Of a DNA stretch of 64,000 nucleotides, positions 1 through 12,744 are shown in pieces. Numbering within the stretch: position 1 is the first letter of the stretch; every line of letters begins with the position of its first letter. The position numbers and the translations under genes were made by a program. Below the pieces are notes generated by a model. It worked only from the letters and a program-made list of their open reading frames with translations, was not told the origin of the DNA and did no database searches. The DNA comes from Tipula vernalis (taxonomy: Eukaryota; Arthropoda; Insecta; Diptera; Tipulidae): assembly GCA_958295665.1 (NCBI GenBank), contig OY282560.1, positions 41,541,044 through 41,605,043 on the forward strand. The letters are read 5' to 3'.

Positions 1-60
1 GATTGCTCAATTATTTCTAACCAATTAATAGAAAATTCGGTTTTATTGAAAATCAACTGT
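1..60 (+). repeat. Partial satellite monomer at left window edge
   Basis: This is the last 60 bp of a monomer of the A121-T123-A136-G152 class (ctcaattattt...cggtttt). Its truncation is the window boundary, so the array continues to the left. Confidence 0.95.
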
Positions 61-570
61 GCTATAGCCCACAGATTTTGAACGGCAAAAATCTAAAATG
101 CTCCGATTACGTTGGTCAATAGCTCTATCAATAGGCTTCAGGATCTGTATTTATTTTGCCAACTTGCATGTGGATTGCTCGAATATTTCTAACCATTTAA
201 TAGAAAATTCGATTTTATTGAAAATCAACTGTGCTATAGCCCACAGATTTTGAACGGCAAAAATCTAAAATGCTCCGATTACGTTGGTCAATAGCTCTAT
301 CAATAGGCTTCAGGATCTGTATTTATTTTGCCAACTTGCATGTGGATTGCTCGATTATTTCTAACCAATTAATAGAAAATTCGATTTTATTGAAAATCAA
401 CTGTACCCACAGATTTTGAATGGCAAAAATCTAAAATGCTCCGATTACGTTGGTCAATAGCTCTATCAATAGGCTTCAGGATCTGTATTTATTTTGCCAA
501 CTTGCATGTGGATTGCTCGAATATTTCTAACCATTTAATAGAAAATTCGATTTTATTGAAAATCAACTGT
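61..570 (+). repeat. Partial copy of the 682 bp 4-monomer block
   Basis: Three monomers (61, 233, 405) have the order G110/A123/T136, G110/T123/A136, then a shortened-junction unit with tggcaaaa. This matches the last three units of the blocks at 2469, 7111 and 7965. The shortened junction here reads ctgtacccac rather than ctgtgcccac, and the third unit has the A123/T136 tail, so it is the most diverged of the four copies. Confidence 0.75.
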
Positions 571-1086
571 GCTATAGCCCACAGATTTTGAACGGCAGAA
601 ATCTAAAATGCTCCGATTACGTTGGTCAATAGCTCTATCAATAGGCTTCAGGATATGTATTTATTTTGCCAACTTGCATGTGGATTGCTCAATTATTTCT
701 AACCAATTAATAGAAAATTCGGTTTTATTGAAAATCAACTGTGCTATAGCCCACAGATTTTGAACGGCAAAAATCTAAAATGCTCCGATTACGTTGGTCA
801 ATAGCTCTATCAATAGGCTTCAGGATCTGTATTTATTTTGCCAACTTGCATGTGGATTGCTCGAATATTTCTAACCATTTAATAGAAAATTCGATTTTAT
901 TGAAAATCAACTGTGCTATAGCCCACAGATTTTGAACGGCAGAAATCTAAAATGCTCCGATTACGTTGGTCAATAGCTCTATCAATAGGCTTCAGGATCT
1001 GTATTTATTTTGCCAACTTGCATGTGGATTGCTCGATTATTTCTAACCAATTAATAGAAAATTCGATTTTATTGAAAATCAACTGT

Positions 1087-2296
1087 GCTATAGCCCACAG
1101 ATTTTGAACGGCAAAAATCTAAAATGCTCCGATTCCGTTGGTCAATAGCTCTATCAATAGGCTTCAGGATCTGTATTTATTTTGCCAACTTGCATTTGGA
1201 TTGCTCGAATATTTCTAACCATTTAATAGAAAATTCGATTTTATTGAAAATCAACTGTGCTATAAGCCCACAGATTTTGAACGGCAGAAATCTAAAATGC
1301 TCCGATTACGTTGGTCAATAGCTCTATCAATAGGCTTCAGGATCTGTATTTATTTTGCCAACTTGCATTTGGATTGCTCGAATATTTCTAACCATTTAAT
1401 AGAAAATTCGATTTTATTGAAAATCAACTGTGCTATATAAGCCCACAGATTTTGAATGGCAAAAATCTAAAATGCTCCGATTCCGTTGGTCAATAGCTCT
1501 ATCAATAGGCTTCAGGATCTGTATTTATTTTGCCAACTTGCATTTGGATTGCTCGAATATTTCTAACCATTTAATAGAAAATTCGATTTTATAGAAAATC
1601 AACTGTGCATAGCCCACAGATTTTGAATGGCAAAAATCTAAAATGCTCCGATTCCGTTGGTCAATAGCTCTATCAATAGGCTTCAGGATCTGTATTTATT
1701 TTGCCAACTTGCATTTGGATTGCTCGAATATTTCTAACCATTTAATAGAAAATTCGATTTTATTGAAAATCAACTGTGCTATATAAGCCCACAGATTTTG
1801 AACGGCAAAAATCTAAAATGCTCCGATTCCGTTGGTCAATAGCTCTATCAATAGGCTTCAGGATCTGTATTTATTTTGCCAACTTGCATGTGGATTGCTC
1901 AATTATTTCTAACCAATTAATAGAAAATTCGGTTTTATTGAAAATCAACTGTGCTATTATAGCCCACAGATTTTGAACGGCAAAAATCTAAAATGCTCCG
2001 ATTCCGTTGGTCAATAGCTCTATCAATAGGCTTCAGGATCTGTATTTATTTTGCCAACTTGCATTTGGATTGCTCGAATATTTCTAACAATTTAATAGAA
2101 AATTCGATTTTATTGAAAATCAACTGTGCAGCCCACAGATTTTAAACGGCAAAAATCTAAAATGCTCCGATTCCGTTGGTCAAAAGCTCTATCAATAGGC
2201 TTCAGGATCTGTATTTATTTTGCCAACTTGCATTTGGATTGCTCGAATATTTCTAACAATTTAATAGAAAATTCGATTTTATTGAAAATCAACTGT
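1087..2296 (+). repeat. Seven-monomer block, longer copy
   Basis: Monomers start at 1087, 1259, 1432, 1607, 1778, 1953 and 2128. The junctions carry unusual expansions: ctataagcc, ctatataagcc twice, ctattatagcc, then the contraction cagcc. The last unit has the private markers ttttaaac and caaaagctc. The same succession occurs at 3495-4358 without the units at 1432 and 1607; the two copies are offset by 2408 bp before that gap and 2062 bp after it, a difference equal to those two units (346 bp). Confidence 0.85.
1434..1441 (+). promoter_or_regulatory. TATA-like motif created by junction expansion (uncertain)
   Basis: Three expanded junctions read ctatataagccc, containing tatataag: 1434-1441, 1780-1787 and 3842-3849. 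The standard junction has only ctatag. The motif matches a canonical TATA box by sequence, but no gene lies downstream and no initiator can be demonstrated. At most it could support satellite transcription. It is recorded because it is restricted to these units. Confidence 0.2.
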
Positions 2297-2468
2297 GCTA
2301 TAGCCCACAGATTTTGAACGGCAGAAATCTAAAATGCTCCGATTCCGTTGGTCAATAGCTCTATCAATAGGCTTCAGGATCTGTATTTATTTTGCCAACT
2401 TGCTTTTTGATTGCTCGAATATTTCTAACCATTTAATAGAAAATTCGATTTTATTGAAAATCAACTGT

Positions 2469-3150
2469 GCTATAGCCCACAGATTTTGAATGGCAAAAAT
2501 CTAAAATGCTCCGATTACGTTGGTCAATAGCTCTATCAATAGGCTTCAGGATATGTATTTATTTTGCCAACTTGCATGTGGATTGCTCAATTATTTCTAA
2601 CCAATTAATAGAAAATTCGGTTTTATTGAAAATCAACTGTGCTATAGCCCACAGATTTTGAACGGCAAAAATCTAAAATGCTCCGATTACGTTGGTCAAT
2701 AGCTCTATCAATAGGCTTCAGGATCTGTATTTATTTTGCCAACTTGCATGTGGATTGCTCGAATATTTCTAACCATTTAATAGAAAATTCGATTTTATTG
2801 AAAATCAACTGTGCTATAGCCCACAGATTTTGAACGGCAAAAATCTAAAATGCTCCGATTACGTTGGTCAATAGCTCTATCAATAGGCTTCAGGATCTGT
2901 ATTTATTTTGCCAACTTGCATGTGGATTGCTCGATTATTTCTAACCAATTAATAGAAAATTCGATTTTATTGAAAATCAACTGTGCCCACAGATTTTGAA
3001 TGGCAAAAATCTAAAATGCTCCGATTACGTTGGTCAATAGCTCTATCAATAGGCTTCAGGATCTGTATTTATTTTGCCAACTTGCATGTGGATTGCTCAA
3101 TTATTTCTAACCAATTAATAGAAAATTCGGTTTTATTGAAAATCAACTGT
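2469..3150 (+). repeat. 682 bp 4-monomer block, copy 1
   Basis: The units are 2469 (ggatatg marker, ctcaatt, cggtttt), 2641 (G110, A123, T136), 2813 (G110, T123, A136) and 2985 (junction spacer reduced to cc, tggcaaaa). With the preceding unit at 2297, which carries tgctttttga, it forms 854 bp repeated at 6939-7792, offset exactly 4642 bp (27 monomers, net -2). Confidence 0.85.
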
Positions 3151-3494
3151 GCTATAGCCCACAGATTTTGAACGGCAGAAATCTAAAATGCTCCGATTAC
3201 GTTGGTCAATAGCTCTATCAATAGGCTTCAGGATCTGTATTTATTTTGCCAACTTGCATGTGGATTGCTCAATTATTTCTAACCAATTAATAGAAAATTC
3301 GGTTTTATTGAAAATCAACTGTGCTATAGCCCACAGATTTTGAACGGCAAAAATCTAAAATGCTCCGATTACGTTGGTCAATAGCTCTATCAATAGGCTT
3401 CAGGATCTGTATTTATTTTGCCAACTTGCATGTGGATTGCTCGATTATTTCTAACCAATTAATAGAAAATTCGATTTTATTGAAAATCAACTGT

Positions 3495-4358
3495 GCTATA
3501 GCCCACAGATTTTGAACGGCAAAAATCTAAAATGCTCCGATTCCGTTGGTCAATAGCTCTATCAATAGGCTTCAGGATCTGTATTTATTTTGCCAACTTG
3601 CATTTGGATTGCTCGAATATTTCTAACCATTTAATAGAAAATTCGATTTTATTGAAAATCAACTGTGCTATAAGCCCACAGATTTTGAACGGCAGAAATC
3701 TAAAATGCTCCGATTACGTTGGTCAATAGCTCTATCAATAGGCTTCAGGATCTGTATTTATTTTGCCAACTTGCATTTGGATTGCTCGAATATTTCTAAC
3801 CATTTAATAGAAAATTCGATTTTATTGAAAATCAACTGTGCTATATAAGCCCACAGATTTTGAACGGCAAAAATCTAAAATGCTCCGATTCCGTTGGTCA
3901 ATAGCTCTATCAATAGGCTTCAGGATCTGTATTTATTTTGCCAACTTGCATGTGGATTGCTCAATTATTTCTAACCAATTAATAGAAAATTCGGTTTTAT
4001 TGAAAATCAACTGTGCTATTATAGCCCACAGATTTTGAACGGCAAAAATCTAAAATGCTCCGATTCCGTTGGTCAATAGCTCTATCAATAGGCTTCAGGA
4101 TCTGTATTTATTTTGCCAACTTGCATTTGGATTGCTCGAATATTTCTAACAATTTAATAGAAAATTCGATTTTATTGAAAATCAACTTTGAAGCCCACAG
4201 ATTTTAAACGGCAAAAATCTAAAATGCTCCGATTCCGTTGGTCAAAAGCTCTATCAATAGGCTTCAGGATCTGTATTTATTTTGCCAACTTGCATTTGGA
4301 TTGCTCGAATATTTCTAACAATTTAATAGAAAATTCGATTTTATTGAAAATCAACTGT
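3495..4358 (+). repeat. Seven-monomer block, copy with two monomers missing
   Basis: Units at 3495, 3667, 3840, 4015 and 4190 correspond to 1087, 1259, 1778, 1953 and 2128. The last unit again has ttttaaac and caaaagctc, but its junction is ctttgaagcc instead of ctgtgcagcc. The two-unit difference is the footprint expected of an unequal exchange or a replication-slippage deletion. Confidence 0.85.
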
Positions 4359-5047
4359 GCTATATATAGCCCACAGATTTTGAACGGCAAAAATCTAAAA
4401 TGCTCCGATTCCGTTGGTCAATAGCTCTATCAATAGGCTTCAGGATCTGTATTTATTTTGCCAACTTGCATTTGGATTGCTCGAATATTTCTAACCATTT
4501 CATAGAAAATTCGATTTTATTGAAAATCAACTGTGCTATAGCCCACAGATTTTGAACGGCAAAAATCTAAAATGCTCCGATTCCGTTGGTCAATAGCTCT
4601 ATCAATGGGCTTCAGGATCTGTATTTATTTTGCCAACTTGCATTTGGATTGCTCGATATTTCTAACCATTTAATAGAAAATTCGATTTTATTGAAAATCA
4701 ACTGTGCTATACCCACAGATTTTGAACGGCAAAAATCTAAAATGCTCCGATTCCGTTGGTCAATAGCTCTATCAATAGGCTTCAGGATCTGTATTTATTT
4801 TGCCAACTTGCATTTGGATTGCTCGAATATTTCTAACCATTTAATAGAAAATTCGATTTTATTGAAAATCAACTGTGCTATACCCACAGATTTTGAACGG
4901 CAAAAATCTAAAATGCTCCGATTCCGTTGGTCAATAGCTCTATCAATAGGCTTCAGGATCTGTATTTATTTTGCCAACTTGCATTTGGATTGCCCGAATA
5001 TTTCTAACAATTTAATAGAAAATTCGATTTTATTGAAAATCAACTTT
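4190..5047 (+). repeat. 858 bp 5-monomer tandem duplication, first copy
   Basis: Units start at 4190, 4359, 4535, 4706 and 4877. Shared markers are the ctttgaagcc junction, ttttaaac, the ctatatatagcc spacer, catttcatag, caatgggctt, the one-base deletion ctcgatattt and the ctatacc spacers. Three consecutive units here are 171 bp, which keeps one reading frame open across 4586-5065. That frame is a by-product and is not called a gene. Confidence 0.9.
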
Positions 5048-5905
5048 GAAGCCCACAGATTTTAAACCACAAAAATCTAAAATGCTCCGATTCCGTTGGT
5101 CAAAAGCTCTATCAATAGGCTTCAGGATCTGTATTTATTTTGCCAACTTGCATTTGGATTGCTCGAATATTTCTAACAATTTAATAGAAAATTCGATTTT
5201 ATTGAAAATCAACTGTGCTATATATAGCCCACAGATTTTGAACGGCAAAAATCTAAAATGCTCCGATTCCGTTGGTCAATAGCTCTATCAATAGGCTTCA
5301 GGATCTGTATTTATTTTGCCAACTTGCATTTGGATTGCTCGAATATTTCTAACCATTTCATAGAAAATTCGATTTTATTGAAAATCAACTGTGCTATAGC
5401 CCACAGATTTTGAACGGCAAAAATCTAAAATGCTCCGATTACGTTGGTCAATAGCTCTATCAATGGGCTTCAGGATCTGTATTTATTTTGCCAACTTGCA
5501 TTTGGATTGCTCGATATTTCTAACCATTTAATAGAAAATTCGATTTTATTGAAAATCAACTGTGCTATACCCACAGATTTTGAACGGCAAAAATCTAAAA
5601 TGCTCCGATTCCGTTGGTCAATAGCTCTATCAATAGGCTTCAGGATCTGTATTTATTTTGCCAACTTGCATTTGGATTGCTCGAATATTTCTAACCATTT
5701 AATAGAAAATTCGATTTTATTGAAAATCAACTGTGCTATACCCACAGATTTTGAACGGCAAAAATCTAAAATGCTCCGATTCCGTTGGTCAATAGCTCTA
5801 TCAATAGGCTTCAGGATCTGTATTTATTTTGCCAACTTGCATTTGGATTGCTCGATTATTTCTAAACATTTAATAGAAAATTCGATTTTATTGAAAATCA
5901 ACTGT
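5048..5905 (+). repeat. 858 bp 5-monomer tandem duplication, second copy
   Basis: This directly follows the first copy and carries the same string of private markers. Differences seen: ttttaaaccac for ttttaaacggc in the first unit, gattacg for gattccg in the third, and a different tail in the fifth (T123 with aaacattta). The duplication is therefore real and old enough to have diverged slightly. The 171 bp units again yield an incidental open frame at 5444-5968. Confidence 0.9.
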
Positions 5906-6938
5906 GCTATAAGCCCACAGATTTTGAACGGCAGAAATCTAAAATGCTCCGATTCCGTTGGTCAATAGCTCTATCAATAGGCTTCAGGATCTGTATTTAT
6001 TTTTCCAACTTGCATTTGGATTGCTCGAATATTTTTAACCATTTAATAGAAAATTCGATTTTATTGAAAATCAACTGTGCTATAGCCCACAGATTTTGAA
6101 CGGCAGAAATCTAAAATGCTCCGATTACGTTGGTCAATAGCTCTATCAATAGGCTTCAGGATCTGTATTTATTTTGCCAACGTGCATTTGGATTGCTCGA
6201 ATATTTTTAACCATTTAATAGAAAATTCGATTTTATTGAAAATCAACTGTGCTATAGCCCACAGATTTTGAACGGCAGAAATCTAAAATGCTCCGATTGC
6301 GTTGGTCAATAGCTCTATCAATAGGCTTCAGGATCTGTATTTATTTTGCCAACTTGCATTTGGATTGCTCGATTATTTCTAAACATTTAATAGAAAATTC
6401 GATTTTATTGAAAATCAACTGTGCTATAGCCCACAGATTTTGAATGGCAAAAATCTAAAATGCTCCGATTCCGTTGGTCAATAGCTCTATCAATAGGCTT
6501 CAGGATCTGTATTTATTTTGCCAACTTGCATTTGGATTGCTCGAATATTTCTAACCATTTAATAGAAAATTCGATTTTATTGAAAATCAACTGTGCTATA
6601 GCCCACAGATTTTGAACGGCAAAAATCTAAAATGCTCCGATTCCGTTGGTCAATAGCTCTATCATTAGGCTTCAGGATCTGTATTTATTTTGCCAACTTG
6701 CATTTGGATTGCTCGAATATTTTTAACCATTTAATAGAAAATTTGATTTTATTGAAAATCAACTGTGCTATAGCCCACAGATTTTGAACGGCAGAAATCT
6801 AAAATGCTCCGATTACGTTGGTCAATAGCTCTATCAATAGGCTTCAGGATCTGTATTTATTTTGCCAACTTGCATTTGGATTGCTCGAATATTTCTAACC
6901 ATTTAATAGAAAATTCGATTTTATTGAAAATCAACTGT
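5906..6938 (+). repeat. Six T-type monomers with atttttaacc marker
   Basis: Three of the six units carry gaatatttttaacc in place of gaatatttctaacc, and four have the cggcag head. The marker is confined to this stretch, so these units are recent local copies of one another. Confidence 0.75.
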
Positions 6939-7110
6939 GCTATAGCCCACAGATTTTGAACGGCAGAAATCTAAAATGCTCCGATTCCGTTGGTCAATAG
7001 CTCTATCAATAGGCTTCAGGATCTGTATTTATTTTGCCAACTTGCTTTTTGATTGCTCGAATATTTCTAACCATTTAATAGAAAATTCGATTTTATTGAA
7101 AATCAACTGT

Positions 7111-7792
7111 GCTATAGCCCACAGATTTTGAATGGCAAAAATCTAAAATGCTCCGATTACGTTGGTCAATAGCTCTATCAATAGGCTTCAGGATATGTAT
7201 TTATTTTGCCAACTTGCATGTGGATTGCTCAATTATTTCTAACCAATTAATAGAAAATTCGGTTTTATTGAAAATCAACTGTGCTATAGCCCACAGATTT
7301 TGAACGGCAAAAATCTAAAATGCTCCGATTACGTTGGTCAATAGCTCTATCAATAGGCTTCAGGATCTGTATTTATTTTGCCAACTTGCATGTGGATTGC
7401 TCGAATATTTCTAACCATTTAATAGAAAATTCGATTTTATTGAAAATCAACTGTGCTATAGCCCACAGATTTTGAACGGCAAAAATCTAAAATGTTCCGA
7501 TTACGTTGGTCAATAGCTCTATCAATAGGCTTCAGGATCTGTATTTATTTTGCCAACTTGCATGTGGATTGCTCGATTATTTCTAACCAATTAATAGAAA
7601 ATTCGATTTTATTGAAAATCAACTGTGCCCACAGATTTTGAATGGCAAAAATCTAAAATGCTCCGATTACGTTGGTCAATAGCTCTATCAATAGGCTTCA
7701 GGATCTGTATTTATTTTGCCAACTTGCATGTGGATTGCTCAATTATTTCTAACCAATTAATAGAAAATTCGGTTTTATTGAAAATCAACTGT
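7111..7792 (+). repeat. 682 bp 4-monomer block, copy 2
   Basis: This has the same four-unit order as 2469-3150, again preceded by a tgctttttga unit (6939). A private change, aaatgttcc, occurs in the third unit. After 7793 the two copies diverge in class order, so the shared block ends there. Confidence 0.85.
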
Positions 7793-7964
7793 GCTATAGC
7801 CCACAGATTTTGAACGGCAAAAATCTAAAATGCTCCGATTCCGTTGGTCAATAGCTCTATCAATAGGCTTCAGGATCTGTATTTATTTTGCCAACTTGCA
7901 TGTGGATTGCTCGAATATTTCTAACCATTTAATAGAAAATTCGATTTTATTGAAAATCAACTGT

Positions 7965-8646
7965 GCTATAGCCCACAGATTTTGAACGGCAAAAATCTAA
8001 AATGCTCCGATTACGTTGGTCAATAGCTCTATCAATAGGCTTCAGGATATGTATTTATTTTGCCAACTTGCATGTGGATTGCTCAATTATTTCTAACCAA
8101 TTAATAGAAAATTCGGTTTTATTGAAAATCAACTGTGCTATAGCCCACAGATTTTGAACGGCAAAAATCTAAAATGCTCCGATTACGTTGGTCAATAGCT
8201 CTATCAATAGGCTTCAGGATCTGTATTTATTTTGCCAACTTGCATGTGGATTGCTCGAATATTTCTAACCATTTAATAGAAAATTCGATTTTATTGAAAA
8301 TCAACTGTGCTATAGCCCACAGATTTTGAACGGCAAAAATCTAAAATGCTCCGATTACGTTGGTCAATAGCTCTATCAATAGGCTTCAGGATCTGTATTT
8401 ATTTTGCCAACTTGCATGTGGATTGCTCGATTATTTCTAACCAATTAATAGAAAATTCGATTTTATTGAAAATCAACTGTGCCCACAGATTTTGAATTGC
8501 AAAAATCTAAAATGCTCCGATTACGTTGGTCAATAGCTCTATCAATAGGCTTCAGGATCTGTATTTATTTTGCCAACTTGCATGTGGATTGCTCAATTAT
8601 TTCTAACCAATTAATAGAAAATTCGGTTTTATTGAAAATCAACTGT
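7965..8646 (+). repeat. 682 bp 4-monomer block, copy 3
   Basis: It lies 854 bp after copy 2 with the same four-unit order and the same two-base junction spacer at 8481. The fourth unit has the private change gaattgc. One intervening unit (7793) makes this a 5-monomer tandem duplication of copy 2. Confidence 0.85.
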
Positions 8647-9334
8647 GCTATAGCCCACAGATTTTGAACGGCAGAAATCTAAAATGCTCCGATTCCGTTG
8701 GTCAATAGCTCTATCAATAGGCTTCAGGATCTGTATTTATTTTGCCAACTTGCATGTGGATTGCTCAATTATTTCTAACCAATTAATAGAAAATTCGGTT
8801 TTATTGAAAATCAACTGTGCTATAGCCCACAGATTTTGAACGGCAAAAATCTAAAATGCTCCGATTACGTTGGTCAATAGCTCTATCAATAGGCTTCAGG
8901 ATCTGTATTTATTTTGCCAACTTGCATGTGGATTGCTCGATTATTTCTAACCAATTAATAGAAAATTCGATTTTATTGAAAATCAACTGTGCTATAGCCC
9001 ACAGATTTTGAATGGCAAAAATCTAAAATGCTCCGATTACGTTGGTCAATAGCTCTATCAATAGGCTTCAGGATCTGTATTTATTTTGCCAACTTGCATG
9101 TGGATTGCTCAATTATTTCTAACCAATTAATAGAAAATTCGGTTTTATTGAAAATCAACTGTGCTATAGCCCACAGATTTTGAACGGCATAAATCTAAAA
9201 TGCTCCGATTACGTTGGTCAATAGCTCTATCAATAGGCTTCAGGATCTGTATTTATTTTGCCAACTTGCATTTGGATTGCTCGAATATTTCTAACCATTT
9301 AATAGAAAATTCGATTTTATTGAAAATCAACTGT

Positions 9335-12300
9335 GATCAACACAGATTTTGAACGGCAAAAATCTAAAATGCTCCGATTCCGTTGGTCAATAGCTCTATC
9401 AATAGGCTTCAGGATCTGTATTTATTTTGCCAACTTGCATTTGGATTGCTAGAATATTTCTAACCATTTAATAGAAAATTCGATTTTATTGAAAATCAAC
9501 TGTGATCAACACAGATTTTGAACGGCAAAAATCTAAAATGCTCCGATTCCGTTGGTCAATAGCTCTATCAATAGGCTTCAGGATCTGTATTTATTTTGCC
9601 AACTTGCATTTGGATTGCTCGAATATTTCTAACCATTTAATAGAAAATTCGATTTTATTGAAAATCAACTGTGCTATAGCCCACAGATTTTGAACGGCAA
9701 AAATCTAAAATGCTCCGATTCCGTTGGTCAATAGCTCTATCAATAGGCTTCAGGATCTGTATTTATTTTGCCAACTTGCATTTGGATTGCTAGAATATTT
9801 CTAACCATTTAATAGAAAATTCGATTTTATTGAAAATCAACTGTGATCAACACAGATTTTGAACGGCAAAAATCTAAAATGCTGCGATTCCGTTGGTCAA
9901 TAGCTCTATCAATAGGCTTCAGGATCTGTATTTATTTTGCCAACTTGCATGTGGATTGCTCGATTATTTCTAACCAATTAATAGAAAATTCGATTTTATT
10001 GAAAATCAACTGTGCTATAGCCCACAGATTTTGAACGGCAAAAATCTAAAATGCTCCGATTACGTTGGTCAATAGCTCTATCAATAGGCTTCAGGATCTG
10101 TATTTATTTTGCCAACTTGCATGTGGATTGCTCGAATATTTCTAACCATTTAATAGAAAATTCGATTTTATTGAAAATCAACTGTGCTATAGCCCACAGA
10201 TTTTGAACGGCAAAAATCTAAAATGCTCCGATTCCGTTGGTCAATAGCTCTATCAATAGGCTTCAGGATCTGTATTTATTTTGCCAACTTGCATTTGGAT
10301 TGCTCGAATATTTCTAACCATTTAATAGAAAATTCGATTTTATTGAAAATCAACTGTGATCAACACAGATTTTGAACGGCAAAAATCTAAAATGCTCCGA
10401 TTCCGTTGGTCAATAGCTCTATCAATAGGCTTCAGGATCTGTATTTATTTTGCCAACTTGCATTTGGATTGCTCGAATATTTCTAACCATTTAATAGAAA
10501 ATTCGATTTTATTGAAAATCAACTGTGCTATAGCCCACAGATTTTGAATGGCAAAAATCTAAAATGCTCCGATTACGTTGGTCAATAGCTCTATCAATAG
10601 GCTTCAGGATATGTATTTATTTTGCCAACTTGCATGTGGATTGCTCGATTATTTCTAACCAATTAATAGAAAATTCGATTTTATTGAAAATCAACTGTGC
10701 TATAGCCCACAGATTTTGAACGGCAAAAATCTAAAATGCTCCGATTCCGTTGGTCAATAGCTCTATCAATAGGCTTCAGGATCTGTATTTATTTTGCCAA
10801 CTTGCATTTGGATTGCTCGAATATTTCTAACCATTTAATAGAAAATTCGATTTTATTGAAAATCAACTGTGATCAACACAGATTTTGAACGGCAAAAATC
10901 TAAAATGCTCCGATTCCGTTGGTCAATAGCTCTATCAATAGGCTTCAGGATCTGTATTTATTTTGCCAACTTGCATTTGGATTGCTCGAATATTTCTAAC
11001 CATTTAATAGAAAATTCGATTTTATTGAAAATCAACTGTGCTATAGCCCACAGATTTTGAACGGCAAAAATCTAAAATGCTCCGATTCCGTTGGTCAATA
11101 GCTCTATCAATAGGCTTCAGGATCTGTATTTATTTTGCCAACTTGCATTTGGATTGCTAAAATATTTCTAACCATTTAATAGAAAATTCGATTTTATTGA
11201 AAATCAACTGTGATCAACACAAATTTTGAACGGCAAAAATCTAAAATGCTCCGATTCCGTTGGTCAATAGCTCTATCAATAGGCTTCAGGATCTGTATTT
11301 ATTTTGCCAACTTGCATTTGGATTGCTCGAATATTTCTAACCATTTAATAGAAAATTCGATTTTATTGAAAATCAACTGTGCTATAGCCCACAGATTTTG
11401 AATGGCAAAAATCTAAAATGCTCCGATTACGTTGGTCAATAGCTCTATCAATAGGCTTCAGGATATGTATTTATTTTGCCAACTTGCATGTGGATTGCTC
11501 GATTATTTCTAACCAATTAATAGAAAATTCGATTTTATTGAAAATCAACTGTGCTATAGCCCACAGATTTTGAACGGCAAAAATCTAAAATGCTCCGATT
11601 CCGTTGGTCAATAGCTCTATCAATAGGCTTCAGGATCTGTATTTATTTTGCCAACTTGCATTTGGATTGCTAGAATATTTCTAACCATTTAATAGAAAAT
11701 TCGATTTTATTAAAAATCAACTGTGATCAACACAGATTTTGAACGGCAAAAATCTAAAATGCCCCGATTCCGTTGGTCAATAGCTCTATCAATAGGCTTC
11801 AGGATCTGTATTTATTTTGCCAACTTGCATTTGGATTGCTCGAATATTTCTAACCATTTAATAGAAAATTCGATTTTATTGAAAATCAACTGTGCTATAG
11901 CCCACAGATTTTGAACGGCAAAAATCTAAAATGCTCCGATTCCGTTGGTCAATAGCTCTATCAATAGGCTTCAGGATCTGTATTTATTTTGCCAACTTGC
12001 ATTTGGATTGCTAGAATATTTCTAACCATTTAATAGAAAATTCGATTTTATTGAAAATCAACTGTGATCAACACAGATTTTGAACGGCAAAAATCTAAAA
12101 TGCTGCGATTCCGTTGGTCAATAGCTCTATCAATAGGCTTCAGGATCTGTATTTATTTTGCCAACTTGCATTTGGATTGCTCGAATATTTCTAACCATTT
12201 AATAGAAAATTCGATTTTATTGAAAATCAACTGTGCTATAGCCCACAGATTTTGAATGGCAAAAATCTAAAATGCTCCGATTACGTTGGTCAATATCTCT

Positions 12301-12744
12301 ATCAATAGGCTTCAGGATCTGTATTTATTTTGCCAACTTGCATGTGGATTGCTCGAATATTTCTAACCATTTAATAGAAAATTCGATTTTATTGAAAATC
12401 AACTGTGCAGCCCACAGATTTTGAACGGCAAAAATCTAAAATGCTCCGATTCCGTTGGTCAATAGCTCTATCAATAGGCTTCAGGATCTGTATTTATTTT
12501 GCCAACTTGCATTTGGATTGCTCGAATATTTCTAACCATTTAATAGAAAATTCGATTTTATTGAAAATCAACTGTGATCAACACAGATTTTGAACGGCAA
12601 AAATCTAAAATGCTCCGATTCCGTTGGTCAATAGCTCTATCAATAGGCTTCAGGATCTGTATTTATTTTGCCAACTTGCATTTGGATTGCTCGAATATTT
12701 CTAACCATTTAATAGAAAATTCGATTTTATTGAAAATCAACTGT
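9335..12744 (+). repeat. D-rich domain: 5-monomer higher-order repeat of 854 bp
   Basis: Twenty monomers, nine of them D type (169 bp), start at 9335, 9504, 9845, 10358, 10871, 11212, 11725, 12066 and 12576. Unit blocks are 9504-10357 (854), 10358-10870 (513, a 3-mer), 10871-11724 (854) and 11725-12575 (851, with a cagcc junction at 12407). The pattern is D, normal, D, normal, normal, so 854 = 2 x 169 + 3 x 172. Private markers ctagaat and atgctgcg recur at matching places. Confidence 0.9.

Larger units (their letters stand above)
61..9334 (+). repeat. Mixed-class domain with nested local duplications (54 monomers)
   Basis: Here G110 monomers are frequent and include recombinant classes that are rare or absent from 18-47 kb: catgtgg followed by ctcgaatatt and catttaa, and ctcaatt with cggtttt. 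Head variant cggcag (G28) is common. Junction lengths vary more than anywhere else (spacers of 2 to 12). No D monomers occur until 9335. The domain is built of overlapping local duplications annotated separately. From one to the next, copies gained or lost whole monomers, as expected of unequal exchange between sister arrays. Confidence 0.85.

Noticed and set aside
4586..5065. 159-codon open frame on the plus strand, and the 174-codon frame at 5444-5968
   Set aside because: Both are translations of the satellite, kept open by consecutive 171 bp units. They have no domain, no distinct codon pattern and end at the ordinary monomer stops.
6661..6672. Telomere-like ttagg in atcattaggcttcagg
   Set aside because: A single A to T change in one monomer; not tandem and not found elsewhere.
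9502..9693. Recurrent 60-66 codon frames, including many starting at the gtg of the D junction
   Set aside because: They recur at identical phase in dozens of monomers and exist only because of where stops fall in the unit. No ribosome binding context or conservation beyond the DNA repeat itself.
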